Positions 22,364-30,236 of a stretch of DNA of 64,000 nucleotides are shown here, in pieces. Under the pieces are notes generated by a model that saw only the letters and a list, made by a program, of their open reading frames with translations, ran no database searches and was not told the DNA's origin. The first letter of the stretch is position 1. Every line of letters starts with the position of its first letter. The translations under genes and the position numbers were made by a program. Origin of the DNA: Aequorivita lipolytica (GTDB lineage: Bacteria > Bacteroidota > Bacteroidia > Flavobacteriales > Flavobacteriaceae); the NCBI RefSeq assembly GCF_007997135.1, contig NZ_VORU01000003.1, positions 62,001 to 126,000 on the forward strand, read 5' to 3'.

Positions 22364-22987
22364 AATATTTAAATATTTATGCGTTTGTAATGATACTTTC
22401 CATTTCGGATTCTGCATAACATAATCTACAATTAACGCACTCATTTTTTCTCGCTTGCTCCACTCTGGTTGAAGGTAAAGAATACATTCTTCATTTACTT
22501 TTGCAGCTTGTTCTTCCGCGAAGCGGAAATCATCATTATTGAAAACAATCACTTTTAATTCGTCTGCTTTTCTATAAACTTCTTCCGTTGGAAGTTTCAT
22601 TTTTTTTGGCGAAAGACAAACCCAATCCCAAATTCCTGTTAGCTTGTAAGCTCCGGAAGTTTCAATGTGGATTTGCATTCCACGATCTTTCAACATTTTG
22701 GTTAAAGGTCCCATGTCCCACGTAAGCGGTTCGCCGCCTGTTATCACAATGGTTTTTGAGTGTTTTGCCGCGTTTTCAACAATATTCTCTATGGCAGTTG
22801 GCGGATGCAGTTCAGCATTCCAGCTTTCTTTTACATCGCACCAATGGCAGCCAACGTCACAACCCCCAACTCTTATAAAATATGCGGCTGTTCCTTTGTG
22901 AAATCCTTCACCTTGGATGGTGTAGAACTCTTCCATTAATGGGAGCATTTCTCCCTTTTCAACTAATATTTTAGTTTCCTCTTTCAT
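22358..22987 (-). CDS. queE: 7-carboxy-7-deazaguanine synthase (radical SAM)
   Basis: QueE makes 7-carboxy-7-deazaguanine, the radical-SAM step of queuosine/preQ0 biosynthesis. The N-terminal QGEGFHKGTAAYFIRVGGCDVGCHWCDVKESW holds the CxxxCxxC cluster site (GCDVGCHWC), and VITGGEPLTW and HIETSGAY are conserved. The protein is 209 residues from the ATG at 22985-22987. An upstream TTG at 22996 would lie inside the promoter -7 box, so the ATG is preferred. The last codon comes from the palindrome at 22332. Confidence 0.93.
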   Translation of the reverse strand: MKEETKILVEKGEMLPLMEEFYTIQGEGFHKGTAAYFIRVGGCDVGCHWCDVKESWNAELHPPTAIENIVENAAKHSKTIVITGGEPLTWDMGPLTKMLKDRGMQIHIETSGAYKLTGIWDWVCLSPKKMKLPTEEVYRKADELKVIVFNNDDFRFAEEQAAKVNEECILYLQPEWSKREKMSALIVDYVMQNPKWKVSLQTHKYLNIP

Positions 22988-22993
22988 AGGCTG

Positions 22994-23001
22994 CAAAGGT
23001 A
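22994..23001 (-). promoter_or_regulatory. -7 box (TACCTTTG) of queE
   Basis: The reverse strand reads TACCTTTG, a perfect TAnnTTTG, ending 7 bp before the queE ATG, so transcription should begin at or next to the start codon. This decides against the TTG start at 22996. A TTG lies 25 bp upstream, slightly beyond the usual spacing. Confidence 0.5.
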
Positions 23002-23209
23002 GAAAAAGAGAAGTTTATATACTTGCCAAAGATTTAATTAAATACTTTGAAATTAATGAACCATTTAGGCATATTAACCGATAATCTGATTTAATAGTAT
23101 AATAATCGAAAACTTGAATAAAAAGAAAACACGACTTCTTTTTATCTATGGGATAAGTATATTTTTCCGTTTTATTATAATCCCCAACTCCCTAAAGTAC
23201 TCCTCATAG

Positions 23210-23950
23210 ATGATATTTCCTCCCCAATTAGTTCAACGATTATTGTTTTTTATTTTAATTTTCAGTTTCTTTATAAAAGCACATTCCCAAGTTGCTATAG
23301 GAACAACAAACCCCGACGATGGTTCTGCTTTTGAAATTGAAAGTACCACAGCAGCATTTGTTCCACCGCGAATGACAACAGCCCAAATGCTTGCCATACC
23401 AACACCATTAAAAGGAGCTACAATTTTTAATACGTCAACCGATACAATTTTCGTTTTTAATGGTACGGCTTGGAAAAATCAATTGCGTGCAACTGTTTCA
23501 ACATTGACACTCTACCGTGATTTCTCCGGCTCAGAAACCATTAATGGGAATAGCACCTTTAATAATTTTACCATTGGTGCAGTCGCCAACGAGATTAAAA
23601 GTATAGACACCGATATTTTTGAGGTTTTGGGAGATGGTAAAATTAAAGTTAAGGTTGATGGTGTTTACCAATTTTCTGCAGGATTAAACGTACGTAATTT
23701 TAATGGCACCGCATCTGGTAGTGCGAGAAAATTTATTATTGCAATTTTCAAAAACAATATTAGATACGGTTATTTTTCAAGAGGATTTGCCTTTATACCC
23801 AGTGCCAGTGAGTATTGGGGAACTTCTGGCGTATTTCAGGCAGCATTTAGCGCAAACGATGTTATAGATGTGCAATATTATTTGGACAACAGTAGTGCAG
23901 GTACCCTGTCCGTAGATTATATGAATATTGGTGTGATATTGGTGCAATAA
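23210..23950 (+). CDS. exported protein with C1q/TNF-like C-terminal domain
   Basis: The 246-residue protein has a signal peptide (RLLFFILIFSFFIKAHSQ). It is followed by VAIGTTNPDDGSAFEIESTTAAFVPPRMTTAQMLAI, a common mature N-terminus of secreted Bacteroidota structural proteins. The second half (VKVDGVYQFSAGLNVRN...AIFKNNIRYGYF...GVFQAAFSANDVIDVQYYLDNSSAGTLSVDYMNIGVILVQ) matches a C1q/TNF jelly-roll in strand pattern. Probably surface-exposed; function unknown. Confidence 0.7.
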   Translation: MIFPPQLVQRLLFFILIFSFFIKAHSQVAIGTTNPDDGSAFEIESTTAAFVPPRMTTAQMLAIPTPLKGATIFNTSTDTIFVFNGTAWKNQLRATVSTLTLYRDFSGSETINGNSTFNNFTIGAVANEIKSIDTDIFEVLGDGKIKVKVDGVYQFSAGLNVRNFNGTASGSARKFIIAIFKNNIRYGYFSRGFAFIPSASEYWGTSGVFQAAFSANDVIDVQYYLDNSSAGTLSVDYMNIGVILVQ

Positions 23951-24022
23951 TACTTTTCATAAATTCTTAAGGATATTTCGCAGGCTTCGGTACAATTGCT
24001 ACTTTTGAATAAAATTTCAGGA

Positions 24023-25552
24023 ATGGCAGACAAACAAGCATTTTTTGACCACATAGAGTCGGGCTACGCTACAAAAGGTGATTTCATCACGCTCGGATCC
24101 GCAATGTTTGAAGGCGAAACCATAACTGATGCATACGTAAAAATCCCTCTAAAAACCCTGAACCGCCACGGATTGATTGCTGGTGCAACAGGAACTGGGA
24201 AAACAAAAACACTACAGATAATTGCCGAAAATCTTTCTGAGAAAGGAATCCCAGTCCTTTTGATGGACGTTAAAGGTGACCTTAGCGGTATTGCCCAGCC
24301 TGGAACCAATAATTCCAAAATTCAAGAACGCCACGCTGCTATTGGCTTTCCGTATGAACCGAAAAAATTTCCTACAGAAATATTAACACTTTCAGAACAA
24401 GGAGGCGTTCGTCTTCGTGCTACGGTTAGTGAATTTGGACCAGTACTGCTCTCTCGAATTCTAGATTTAAGCGATGTTCAGGCAGGCATTGTTTCAGTAA
24501 TCTTTAAATACTGTGACGATTACAAAATGCCGTTGCTTGATTTAAAAGATTTCAAAAAAATACTACAATACACCACAGATGAAGGCAAAGACGAATTTGC
24601 CGAAGCTTATGGCCGAATTTCCTCTTCTTCCACGGGAGCTATTCTTCGTAAAGTTGTGGAATTGGAACAGCAAGGCGCCGATATTTTCTTTGGTGAAAAA
24701 TCTTTTGATCCGCAGGATTTACTTCGTATTGATGAAAACGGAATGGGCTATATAAACATCATCCGTTTGACCGATATTCAGGACCGTCCAAAGCTTTTTT
24801 CAACATTTATGTTGAGCCTTTTAGCAGAAATCTACGCCACATTTCCCGAACAAGGCGATAGCGGCAGGCCAGAACTCGTTATTTTTATAGACGAAGCACA
24901 TTTAATTTTCAACGAAGCCAGCAGCGCACTGCTCAATCAAATTGAAAGCATTGTAAAACTGATTCGCTCCAAAGGTGTGGGCCTCTATTTTGTAACCCAA
25001 AATCCGACCGATGTGCCTGATGCTGTTTTAAGTCAATTGGGTTTGAAAATTCAACATGCACTTAGGGCGTTTACAGCGAAAGACAGAAAGGCAATCAAGC
25101 TAACCGCAGAAAATTATCCGCTTTCCGACTATTATAAAACTGACGAAGTTTTAACGGCTTTGGGTATTGGTGAAGCATTGGTAAGTGTCCTGAATGAAAA
25201 AGGAATTCCAACGCCACTGGCACGCACAATGCTTCGTGCTCCAATGAGCCGGATGGACATTTTAACCGATGATGAACTAAAAGATTTATTAAAAACCTCC
25301 AAGTTAATCCCGAAATACAACGAAGTTGTAGATCGCGAAAGTGCTTATGAAATGTTGAATGAAAAAATAGAAATAGCAAATAAAGAAGAAGCAAAAGAAA
25401 AATCAAAACAGGAAAAAGAAGCCTATAAAAAAACTTCTACTAGCCGAGGTAGTTCTAGCAGAAGAAGCACTTCAAATCCTTGGCTAAAAACTCTTTCCAG
25501 CCCTACGGTTATAAGAAGTGTCCTTGGCATTTTGGGAAAAATGATGCGGTAA
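24023..25552 (+). CDS. HerA-like ATPase (DUF853 family)
   Basis: The 509-residue P-loop ATPase starts at the ATG at 24023 (MADKQAFFDHIESGY); the TTG at 23996 is not needed. Walker A is GATGTGKT (residues 54-61). Walker B-like VIFIDEAHLIF and the arginine-finger segment LRAFTAKDRKAIKLTA are present. This matches the HerA/FtsK-superfamily DUF853 proteins, which are DNA-translocase-like proteins of unclear role. The C-terminus is a charged Lys/Glu/Ser stretch. A 10-copy heptamer repeat follows directly after the stop. Confidence 0.88.
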   Translation: MADKQAFFDHIESGYATKGDFITLGSAMFEGETITDAYVKIPLKTLNRHGLIAGATGTGKTKTLQIIAENLSEKGIPVLLMDVKGDLSGIAQPGTNNSKIQERHAAIGFPYEPKKFPTEILTLSEQGGVRLRATVSEFGPVLLSRILDLSDVQAGIVSVIFKYCDDYKMPLLDLKDFKKILQYTTDEGKDEFAEAYGRISSSSTGAILRKVVELEQQGADIFFGEKSFDPQDLLRIDENGMGYINIIRLTDIQDRPKLFSTFMLSLLAEIYATFPEQGDSGRPELVIFIDEAHLIFNEASSALLNQIESIVKLIRSKGVGLYFVTQNPTDVPDAVLSQLGLKIQHALRAFTAKDRKAIKLTAENYPLSDYYKTDEVLTALGIGEALVSVLNEKGIPTPLARTMLRAPMSRMDILTDDELKDLLKTSKLIPKYNEVVDRESAYEMLNEKIEIANKEEAKEKSKQEKEAYKKTSTSRGSSSRRSTSNPWLKTLSSPTVIRSVLGILGKMMR

Positions 25553-25554
25553 GG

Positions 25555-25624
25555 CTGTAAGCTGTAAGCTGTAAGCTGTAAGCTGTAAGCTGTAAGCTGT
25601 AAGCTGTAAGCTGTAAGCTGTAAG
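25555..25624. repeat. 10 x CTGTAAG tandem repeat
   Basis: Ten perfect copies of the 7-bp unit CTGTAAG (70 bp) begin 3 bp after the HerA-like stop and end 50 bp before the next ATG. The reverse complement in one frame reads as a repeated LQLTAYS peptide, a meme often seen as spurious ORFs in Bacteroidota. It is a simple repeat prone to slippage. Confidence 0.95.
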
Positions 25625-25673
25625 ATAAAACAATTAACTCTTAAACTCATAAACTTTTAAATTTAAAACATAA

Positions 25674-26240
25674 ATGAAAAAAACACTTTTACTAATAGGA
25701 ATAGTTTCACTTGCTTTTGTACAATGCGGAAAGGATAGCGATCCTTTTGCAATTAAAAATGGCGTTATTGGGAATTTAAATAACGAAATAAAGATTAAAC
25801 AGATCGATTCCATCTTCGCGGAAGATTCTATCGTAAAAATAAATTCATCCCCCAATGCCCTTGAAACCCAAGGTGAAGTGGAAATTTATGAAAAAGGCGG
25901 AAAAAAACTTTTATTGCTTTCTCCCGATGATGAAAACGACCCAAATTCAACGATAACAAACGTTCAGGTTTTTGATGCGCGTTACAAAACTGAAAAAGGG
26001 CTAACCACAGCAAGTACGTTTAAAGACGTAAAAGCAAATTATACAATTGACAATATTGAAACAACCATTAATGCAGTTGTAATATTTTTAAAGGAGACTG
26101 ATGTTTATTTAACCATCGACAAAAAAAGCCTACCTGAAGAACTTCGGTACAACATGGATCTTAAAGTTGAGGCCAGTCAAATACCCGATGTTGCGCCTAT
26201 CAAATATTTTATGATTGGTTGGGAACCTGCTGCTGAATAA
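25674..26240 (+). CDS. lipoprotein of unknown function
   Basis: No family is recognised. The 188-residue protein has a lipobox (LIGIVSLAFVQC) and a small soluble domain with regular beta pattern (QGEVEIYEKGGKKLLLLSPDDENDP, TEKGLTTASTFKDVKANYTIDNIETTINAVVIFLKE). It is likely an outer-membrane-anchored lipoprotein. It sits after the HerA-like gene, separated from it only by the heptamer repeat. Confidence 0.8.
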   Translation: MKKTLLLIGIVSLAFVQCGKDSDPFAIKNGVIGNLNNEIKIKQIDSIFAEDSIVKINSSPNALETQGEVEIYEKGGKKLLLLSPDDENDPNSTITNVQVFDARYKTEKGLTTASTFKDVKANYTIDNIETTINAVVIFLKETDVYLTIDKKSLPEELRYNMDLKVEASQIPDVAPIKYFMIGWEPAAE

Positions 26241-26332
26241 TTGCAGGCGCTGCAAAGTTTTTGTTAAGGTTAATAACAGAATGAATGTTTTCCTTTAATT
26301 TTAATCCAATTAACCATCAAATTTAATTCATT

Positions 26333-26518
26333 ATGATCAAGATTTTAGGATTTGTTTTAACCATTGCCGGCGGAATTGGCTTAGTGATGGGCATACTTGG
26401 CGCATTTGGCAGTATGAATGTCGGGATGAGCCCTTGGGCCTTGATAATTTTAGGGATAGTATTCTTTTTTGCAGGTATTGGGCTACTTAAAAATAGAAAA
26501 GATACTGATCAATCATAA
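26333..26518 (+). CDS. small two-TM membrane protein
   Basis: This 61-residue protein consists of two hydrophobic segments (ILGFVLTIAGGIGLVMGILGAFG and WALIILGIVFFFAGIGLL) and a short polar tail (KNRKDTDQS). No function is predicted. Its Gly-rich membrane segments are like many small stress-related membrane proteins. A terminator follows at 26530. Confidence 0.7.
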   Translation: MIKILGFVLTIAGGIGLVMGILGAFGSMNVGMSPWALIILGIVFFFAGIGLLKNRKDTDQS

Positions 26519-26529
26519 ATAATAATTTC

Positions 26530-26555
26530 AAACCCTTTGTACTACAAAGGGTTTT
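26530..26555 (+). terminator. terminator after the small membrane protein
   Basis: AACCCTTTG and CAAAGGGTT pair around a 5-nt loop, followed by TTGTCTTT. It lies 12 bp after the 26518 stop and about 20 bp before the next gene. Confidence 0.7.
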
Positions 26556-26574
26556 GTCTTTAAATCTAATTACC

Positions 26575-26814
26575 ATGCCAAACCCAAGAATTAAGAACGA
26601 AGAGCAATACCAAGCGCTGCGCGATAAAGGCTATAGCCAAGAAAAATCCGCGCGAATAGCGAACTCTTCAAACGCCTGGAAAAAAGGAGGCGAGGCAAAT
26701 CCTTATGAAGAATGGACTAAAGACGAACTTTATGATCAAGCCAAAAATGCAGATATTGAAGGCAGGTCAAAAATGAAAAAGGAAGAATTAATTCAAGCTT
26801 TAAGGAACAATTAA
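26575..26814 (+). CDS. small protein with Rho_N-like/SAP-type C-terminus
   Basis: The 79-residue protein starts at MPNPRIKNEEQYQALRDKGYSQEKSARIANSS, the pattern of the small DUF7218-type proteins. Its C-terminus (YEEWTKDELYDQAKNADIEGRSKMKKEELIQALRNN) is a Rho termination factor N-terminal/SAP-like motif that can contact nucleic acid. The ATG at 26575 is the start; an upstream in-frame codon would overlap the terminator. It abuts the next gene (stop 26814, start 26815), suggesting an operon with the VOC and transporter genes. Confidence 0.75.
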   Translation: MPNPRIKNEEQYQALRDKGYSQEKSARIANSSNAWKKGGEANPYEEWTKDELYDQAKNADIEGRSKMKKEELIQALRNN

Positions 26815-27243
26815 ATGAGCAGTCAATTAAGACCATTTCATCTTGCCGTTCCTGTAGATAATTTGGAACGTTGCCGAAAGTTTTACAGAGACGTACTTGA
26901 ACTTCCCGAAGGTCGCAGTAGTGACCATTGGGTAGATTTTGATTTTTTTGGACATCAATTCGTAATTCATTTAAAGGAGAAAAAAACTGAAGATAACGCG
27001 AGTACTAATCCTGTGGATGGAAAAAACGTGCCAATACCGCATTTTGGGGTTATTCTAGATATGGAAACCTTCAAAATTTTTTCTGAAAAATTACAGCGAA
27101 AAAATATTAAATTTATTATTGAGCCCTACATTCGTTTTGAGGGTGAAGTGGGCGAACAGGCAACCATGTTTTTTAAAGATCCTGCTGGCAACGCACTCGA
27201 ATTCAAAGCTTTTAACGACTTAACCCAATTGTTCGCAAAATGA
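26815..27243 (+). CDS. VOC superfamily (glyoxalase-like) protein
   Basis: The 142-residue protein follows the previous stop with no gap. It has one VOC repeat pair: RPFHLAVPVDNLERCRKFYRDVLELPEGR with His9 (metal ligand position), HQFVIHLKE, IPHFGVILDMETF and the C-terminal ATMFFKDPAGNALEFKAF with Glu as a ligand. VOC proteins use a divalent metal in lyase or dioxygenase chemistry; the substrate is unknown. Its stop overlaps the next start by 4 bp. Confidence 0.9.
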   Translation: MSSQLRPFHLAVPVDNLERCRKFYRDVLELPEGRSSDHWVDFDFFGHQFVIHLKEKKTEDNASTNPVDGKNVPIPHFGVILDMETFKIFSEKLQRKNIKFIIEPYIRFEGEVGEQATMFFKDPAGNALEFKAFNDLTQLFAK

Positions 27244-28295
27244 TAAAACAAATTCCGACCCAAATTATCCGACAGATATTTGTCATTTTGCTTATTTTGA
27301 CAATGGGAACCCTTATTTTTAGGGAACTGCTCCCCTATCTTACCGGAGTTTTAGGCGCGATTACCATTTATGTCCTAATGCGAAATTGGATGACAAAATT
27401 GGTAACAAGAAAAAAGTGGAACCCTTCACTTGCTGCATCAGTCCTCATGCTTCTTTCTTTCTTTGGAATACTAATCCCCATAGCAGGAATTATTTTGATG
27501 CTAACCAATAAAATTGGAGATGCCGTTGAAAATTCTGCAGAAGTTGTTGCCGCACTCAAGGAGCAGCTGGGCAAAATTGAAGATAAAGTAGGTTATGATC
27601 TCAACTCTCAAATAGACCCATCTGCTATTACCGGCTGGCTTTCGGAAAATCTACAAAACTTAGCGGGTGGTACCTTTAATGCATTTATTGCTATCGGCTT
27701 AATGTATTTTATGCTTTATTATATGTTTACGAACCGCACCAATTTAAGAGAATCACTCAAAGGATACATTCCGATGGACAAGGATAATCTTAAGGAAATC
27801 GGTTCAGAAGTACAGGCCATGGTTCGCTCCAATGCGCTAGGAATACCTATGGTTGCAATAGCGCAAGGAATTATCGCGTTAATAGGGTTTTTTATTTTTG
27901 GAATTGAGGATCCCTTCTTTTGGTTTGCTATTGTAACTATTGGAAGTATGATTCCTTTTGTGGGAACTTTAATTGGAATCTTACCTGTTTTCGTCCTAAC
28001 CCTTTCAACCGGCCACGCTTTCCAGGCTTGGGGAATTCTTATTTATGGATTTGTGGTTGTAGGCTCAACAGATAATATAATTAGACTCTACGTTCTTAAG
28101 AAATTAGACAACGTTCATCCTTTGGTAACACTTATAGGGGTTATTGTTGGAGTGCCTCTTTTCGGTTTTATAGGTTTAATCTTTGGACCTTTGTTAATCA
28201 GCCTTTTCATGGTATTGGTTAAAATATACCGCAAGGAATATGGCAAATACAAGGTAGAATCCCAAGAAGAATCGTTGAAAAAAATAGTGAAATGA
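27240..28295 (+). CDS. AI-2E family transporter (PerM-like)
   Basis: The 351-residue integral membrane protein has about seven hydrophobic segments (FVILLILTMGTLIFRELLPYL, LTGVLGAITIYVLM, AIGLMYFMLYYMFTN, MVAIAQGIIALIGFFIFG, PFFWFAIVTIGSMIPFVGTLIGI). The AI-2E/PerM family pattern is in the last third (FVGTLIGILPVFVLTLSTGHAFQAWGILIYGF...DNIIRLYVLKK...PLVTLIGVIVGVPLFGFIGLIFGPLL). The family exports or transports small molecules, and the substrate is not predictable. It overlaps the VOC gene by 4 bp and abuts the DCC gene. Confidence 0.92.
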   Translation: MIKQIPTQIIRQIFVILLILTMGTLIFRELLPYLTGVLGAITIYVLMRNWMTKLVTRKKWNPSLAASVLMLLSFFGILIPIAGIILMLTNKIGDAVENSAEVVAALKEQLGKIEDKVGYDLNSQIDPSAITGWLSENLQNLAGGTFNAFIAIGLMYFMLYYMFTNRTNLRESLKGYIPMDKDNLKEIGSEVQAMVRSNALGIPMVAIAQGIIALIGFFIFGIEDPFFWFAIVTIGSMIPFVGTLIGILPVFVLTLSTGHAFQAWGILIYGFVVVGSTDNIIRLYVLKKLDNVHPLVTLIGVIVGVPLFGFIGLIFGPLLISLFMVLVKIYRKEYGKYKVESQEESLKKIVK

Positions 28296-28781
28296 ATGTT
28301 TTCAAAAATAGACAGAACAGCCTTCCCGCCCGCTGAAAAACCAATGATGGTTTGGGATGGCGAATGTGGTTTTTGTAAATACTGGATCACACGGTGGAAA
28401 TCAAAAACTGAAGACCGCATAATTTATAGAACATTCCAACAGGTTTCAGAGAATTATCCTGATATCCCTTTAAAAGAATTCAAAAAAGCATCCCGGCTTG
28501 TTGAAACGGATGGTTCTATCTACAGCGGACCAGATTCTGCGTATAGAAGTTTTAATTATTTTGAAGAGTCCGATTCCCGATGGCATAATCTATATTCTAA
28601 GAATGGATTTTTTACTTCGGTAAGCGATTACACTTATAATTTTATAGCTAATAACAGAAGTTTTATGCTCAAAATAACAAAGCTCTTCTTCGGAAATGAT
28701 CCCGCGGCAATAAAACCTTATTGGTTTATATTGCTACTATTTGTTTTTTCAATAGTTTATGTGCTGCTGACATATTTATAA
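28296..28781 (+). CDS. DCC family thiol-disulfide oxidoreductase (DUF393)
   Basis: The 161-residue protein carries the DCC motif (MMVWDGECGFCKYWITRWKS: DGxCxxC) near residue 22. It then has a predicted membrane segment near the C-terminus (WFILLLFVFSIVYVLLTYL). DCC proteins are thioredoxin-like oxidoreductases of unclear target. It abuts the AI-2E transporter gene without a gap, forming a small four-gene run from 26575. Confidence 0.9.
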   Translation: MFSKIDRTAFPPAEKPMMVWDGECGFCKYWITRWKSKTEDRIIYRTFQQVSENYPDIPLKEFKKASRLVETDGSIYSGPDSAYRSFNYFEESDSRWHNLYSKNGFFTSVSDYTYNFIANNRSFMLKITKLFFGNDPAAIKPYWFILLLFVFSIVYVLLTYL

Positions 28782-28843
28782 CATAATTTTAAAAGTATTC
28801 AATTTTCAAAGCTTTACTTTTAGAAAAGAAAAAAAAACAAATT

Positions 28844-29284
28844 ATGCTATTCGGAAAAAAGAAAGATAAGAAACCATCAAACATCGCTATGATGGACTCC
28901 AAGGTAAACGAAGATTATGTGGAGGAAAAAGTTACCAAAATAAAGGATGAAGACGTTGAAATAGTAATGGATAATGAAGAAGCCATTTCTAAAAAATTGA
29001 GCAATGCCGGTCCTTTGCGCAAATATACAGAACTTGGAAAAATCATGTTTTCAATGCTAAAAGATGTAAAAAAAGGCAGTTATACAAATGTGCCTTGGTT
29101 TACTATTGCAACCATAGTTGTGGCTTTACTCTATGTCTTCAATCCATTTGATCTGGTTCCGGATTTTATTCCTGGAATTGGCTATATCGATGATTTGGCA
29201 GTCCTTTCTATGGGAATGGGCTGGATTGAAACCGATCTTCACAAATATCTGGATTGGCGACTATCTGGTGGGGAAGAAGCTTAA
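28844..29284 (+). CDS. YkvA (DUF1232) family membrane protein
   Basis: The 146-residue protein has a charged N-terminus and a C-terminal DUF1232 segment: VPWFTIATIVVALLYVFNPFDLVPDFIPGIGYIDDLAVLSMGM, the FDLxPDFIPxxGxxDD signature. It is a small membrane protein of unknown function. Its TAA overlaps the folD stop by 3 bp on the opposite strand. Confidence 0.9.
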   Translation: MLFGKKKDKKPSNIAMMDSKVNEDYVEEKVTKIKDEDVEIVMDNEEAISKKLSNAGPLRKYTELGKIMFSMLKDVKKGSYTNVPWFTIATIVVALLYVFNPFDLVPDFIPGIGYIDDLAVLSMGMGWIETDLHKYLDWRLSGGEEA

Positions 29285-30159
29285 ACGCTTCGCTGCTCGC
29301 GTGCTAACAATGTATTTTTTAGAAGCATGGCAATCGTCATCGGTCCCACGCCACCGGGAACGGGAGTGATGAATGAAGCTTTTTTGCTGACATTTTCAAA
29401 ATCTACATCGCCAGTTATTACGTAGCCTTTTGGGTGGCTTGCATCTTCTACTCTAGTAATTCCAACATCTATAATTACAGCATCATCTTTTATCATTTCG
29501 GCCTTTAAAAAATTGGGAACTCCCAATGCCGAAATAACAATGTCTGCCTGAGTAGTAATTTGCGCAATATTTTTTGTATTGCTGTGCGTTAGTGTTACCG
29601 TACTGTTTCCTGGCCAGCCCTTTCGGCTCATTAAGATGCTCATTGGTCTTCCTACAATGTGACTTCTACCAATAACAACAGTGTGTTTCCCTTTTGTATC
29701 TACATTATATCTTTGAAGTAATTCAAGAATTCCGAAAGGCGTTGCTGGAATGAACGTACTCATATCCAAAGCCATTTTTCCGAAATTCTCCGGATGAAAA
29801 CCATCTACATCCTTGGAAGGATCTACGGTAAGCAGTACTTTTTGGGTATCAATTTGCGGAGGCAACGGAAGCTGAACAATAAAACCGTCAATATTATCGT
29901 CTTCGTTAAGCTCCTTAATTTTTTTCAGCAATTCCAATTCGCTAGTGGTTTCGGGCATTTTCACCAAAGTAGATTCAAAACCAACACGTTCGCAAGCTCT
30001 TACTTTGCTTCCCACATACGTAAGACTAGCACCATCATTACCCACAATAATTGCGGCAAGATGTGGTACTTTTTCGCCGTTGGCTTTCATCTTATCAACT
30101 TCGGCTGCGATTTCGTTTTTGATGTCGTTTGAAACTTTCTTACCGTCGAGTATTGTCAT
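29281..30159 (-). CDS. folD: methylenetetrahydrofolate dehydrogenase/cyclohydrolase
   Basis: FolD interconverts 5,10-methylene- and 10-formyl-tetrahydrofolate, supplying C1 units. The 292-residue protein has the active-site YVGSKVRACERVGF (Tyr-x3-Lys), DGFIVQLPLPPQID, the Rossmann-like HTVVIGRSHIVGRPMSILM, and PVPGGVGPMTIAMLLKNT. ffh lies 77 bp upstream on the same strand, so the two may be co-transcribed. It converges on the ykvA-like gene. Confidence 0.96.
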   Translation of the reverse strand: MTILDGKKVSNDIKNEIAAEVDKMKANGEKVPHLAAIIVGNDGASLTYVGSKVRACERVGFESTLVKMPETTSELELLKKIKELNEDDNIDGFIVQLPLPPQIDTQKVLLTVDPSKDVDGFHPENFGKMALDMSTFIPATPFGILELLQRYNVDTKGKHTVVIGRSHIVGRPMSILMSRKGWPGNSTVTLTHSNTKNIAQITTQADIVISALGVPNFLKAEMIKDDAVIIDVGITRVEDASHPKGYVITGDVDFENVSKKASFITPVPGGVGPMTIAMLLKNTLLAREQRSV

Positions 30160-30236
30160 TTGCTGTATATTATTTGTTATTTGTTAAAAGTTAATTGTGG
30201 GTGGTTCCATTAACCGTTAACAATTAACTCTTTCAC

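Noticed and set aside
25555-25624. Possible CRISPR array
   Set aside because: The units are 7 bp and contiguous without spacers, so it is a simple tandem repeat.
25423-25650. ORF on the reverse strand with LQLTAYS repeats
   Set aside because: It is only the reverse complement of the CTGTAAG array and overlaps the HerA-like gene; no start or family evidence.
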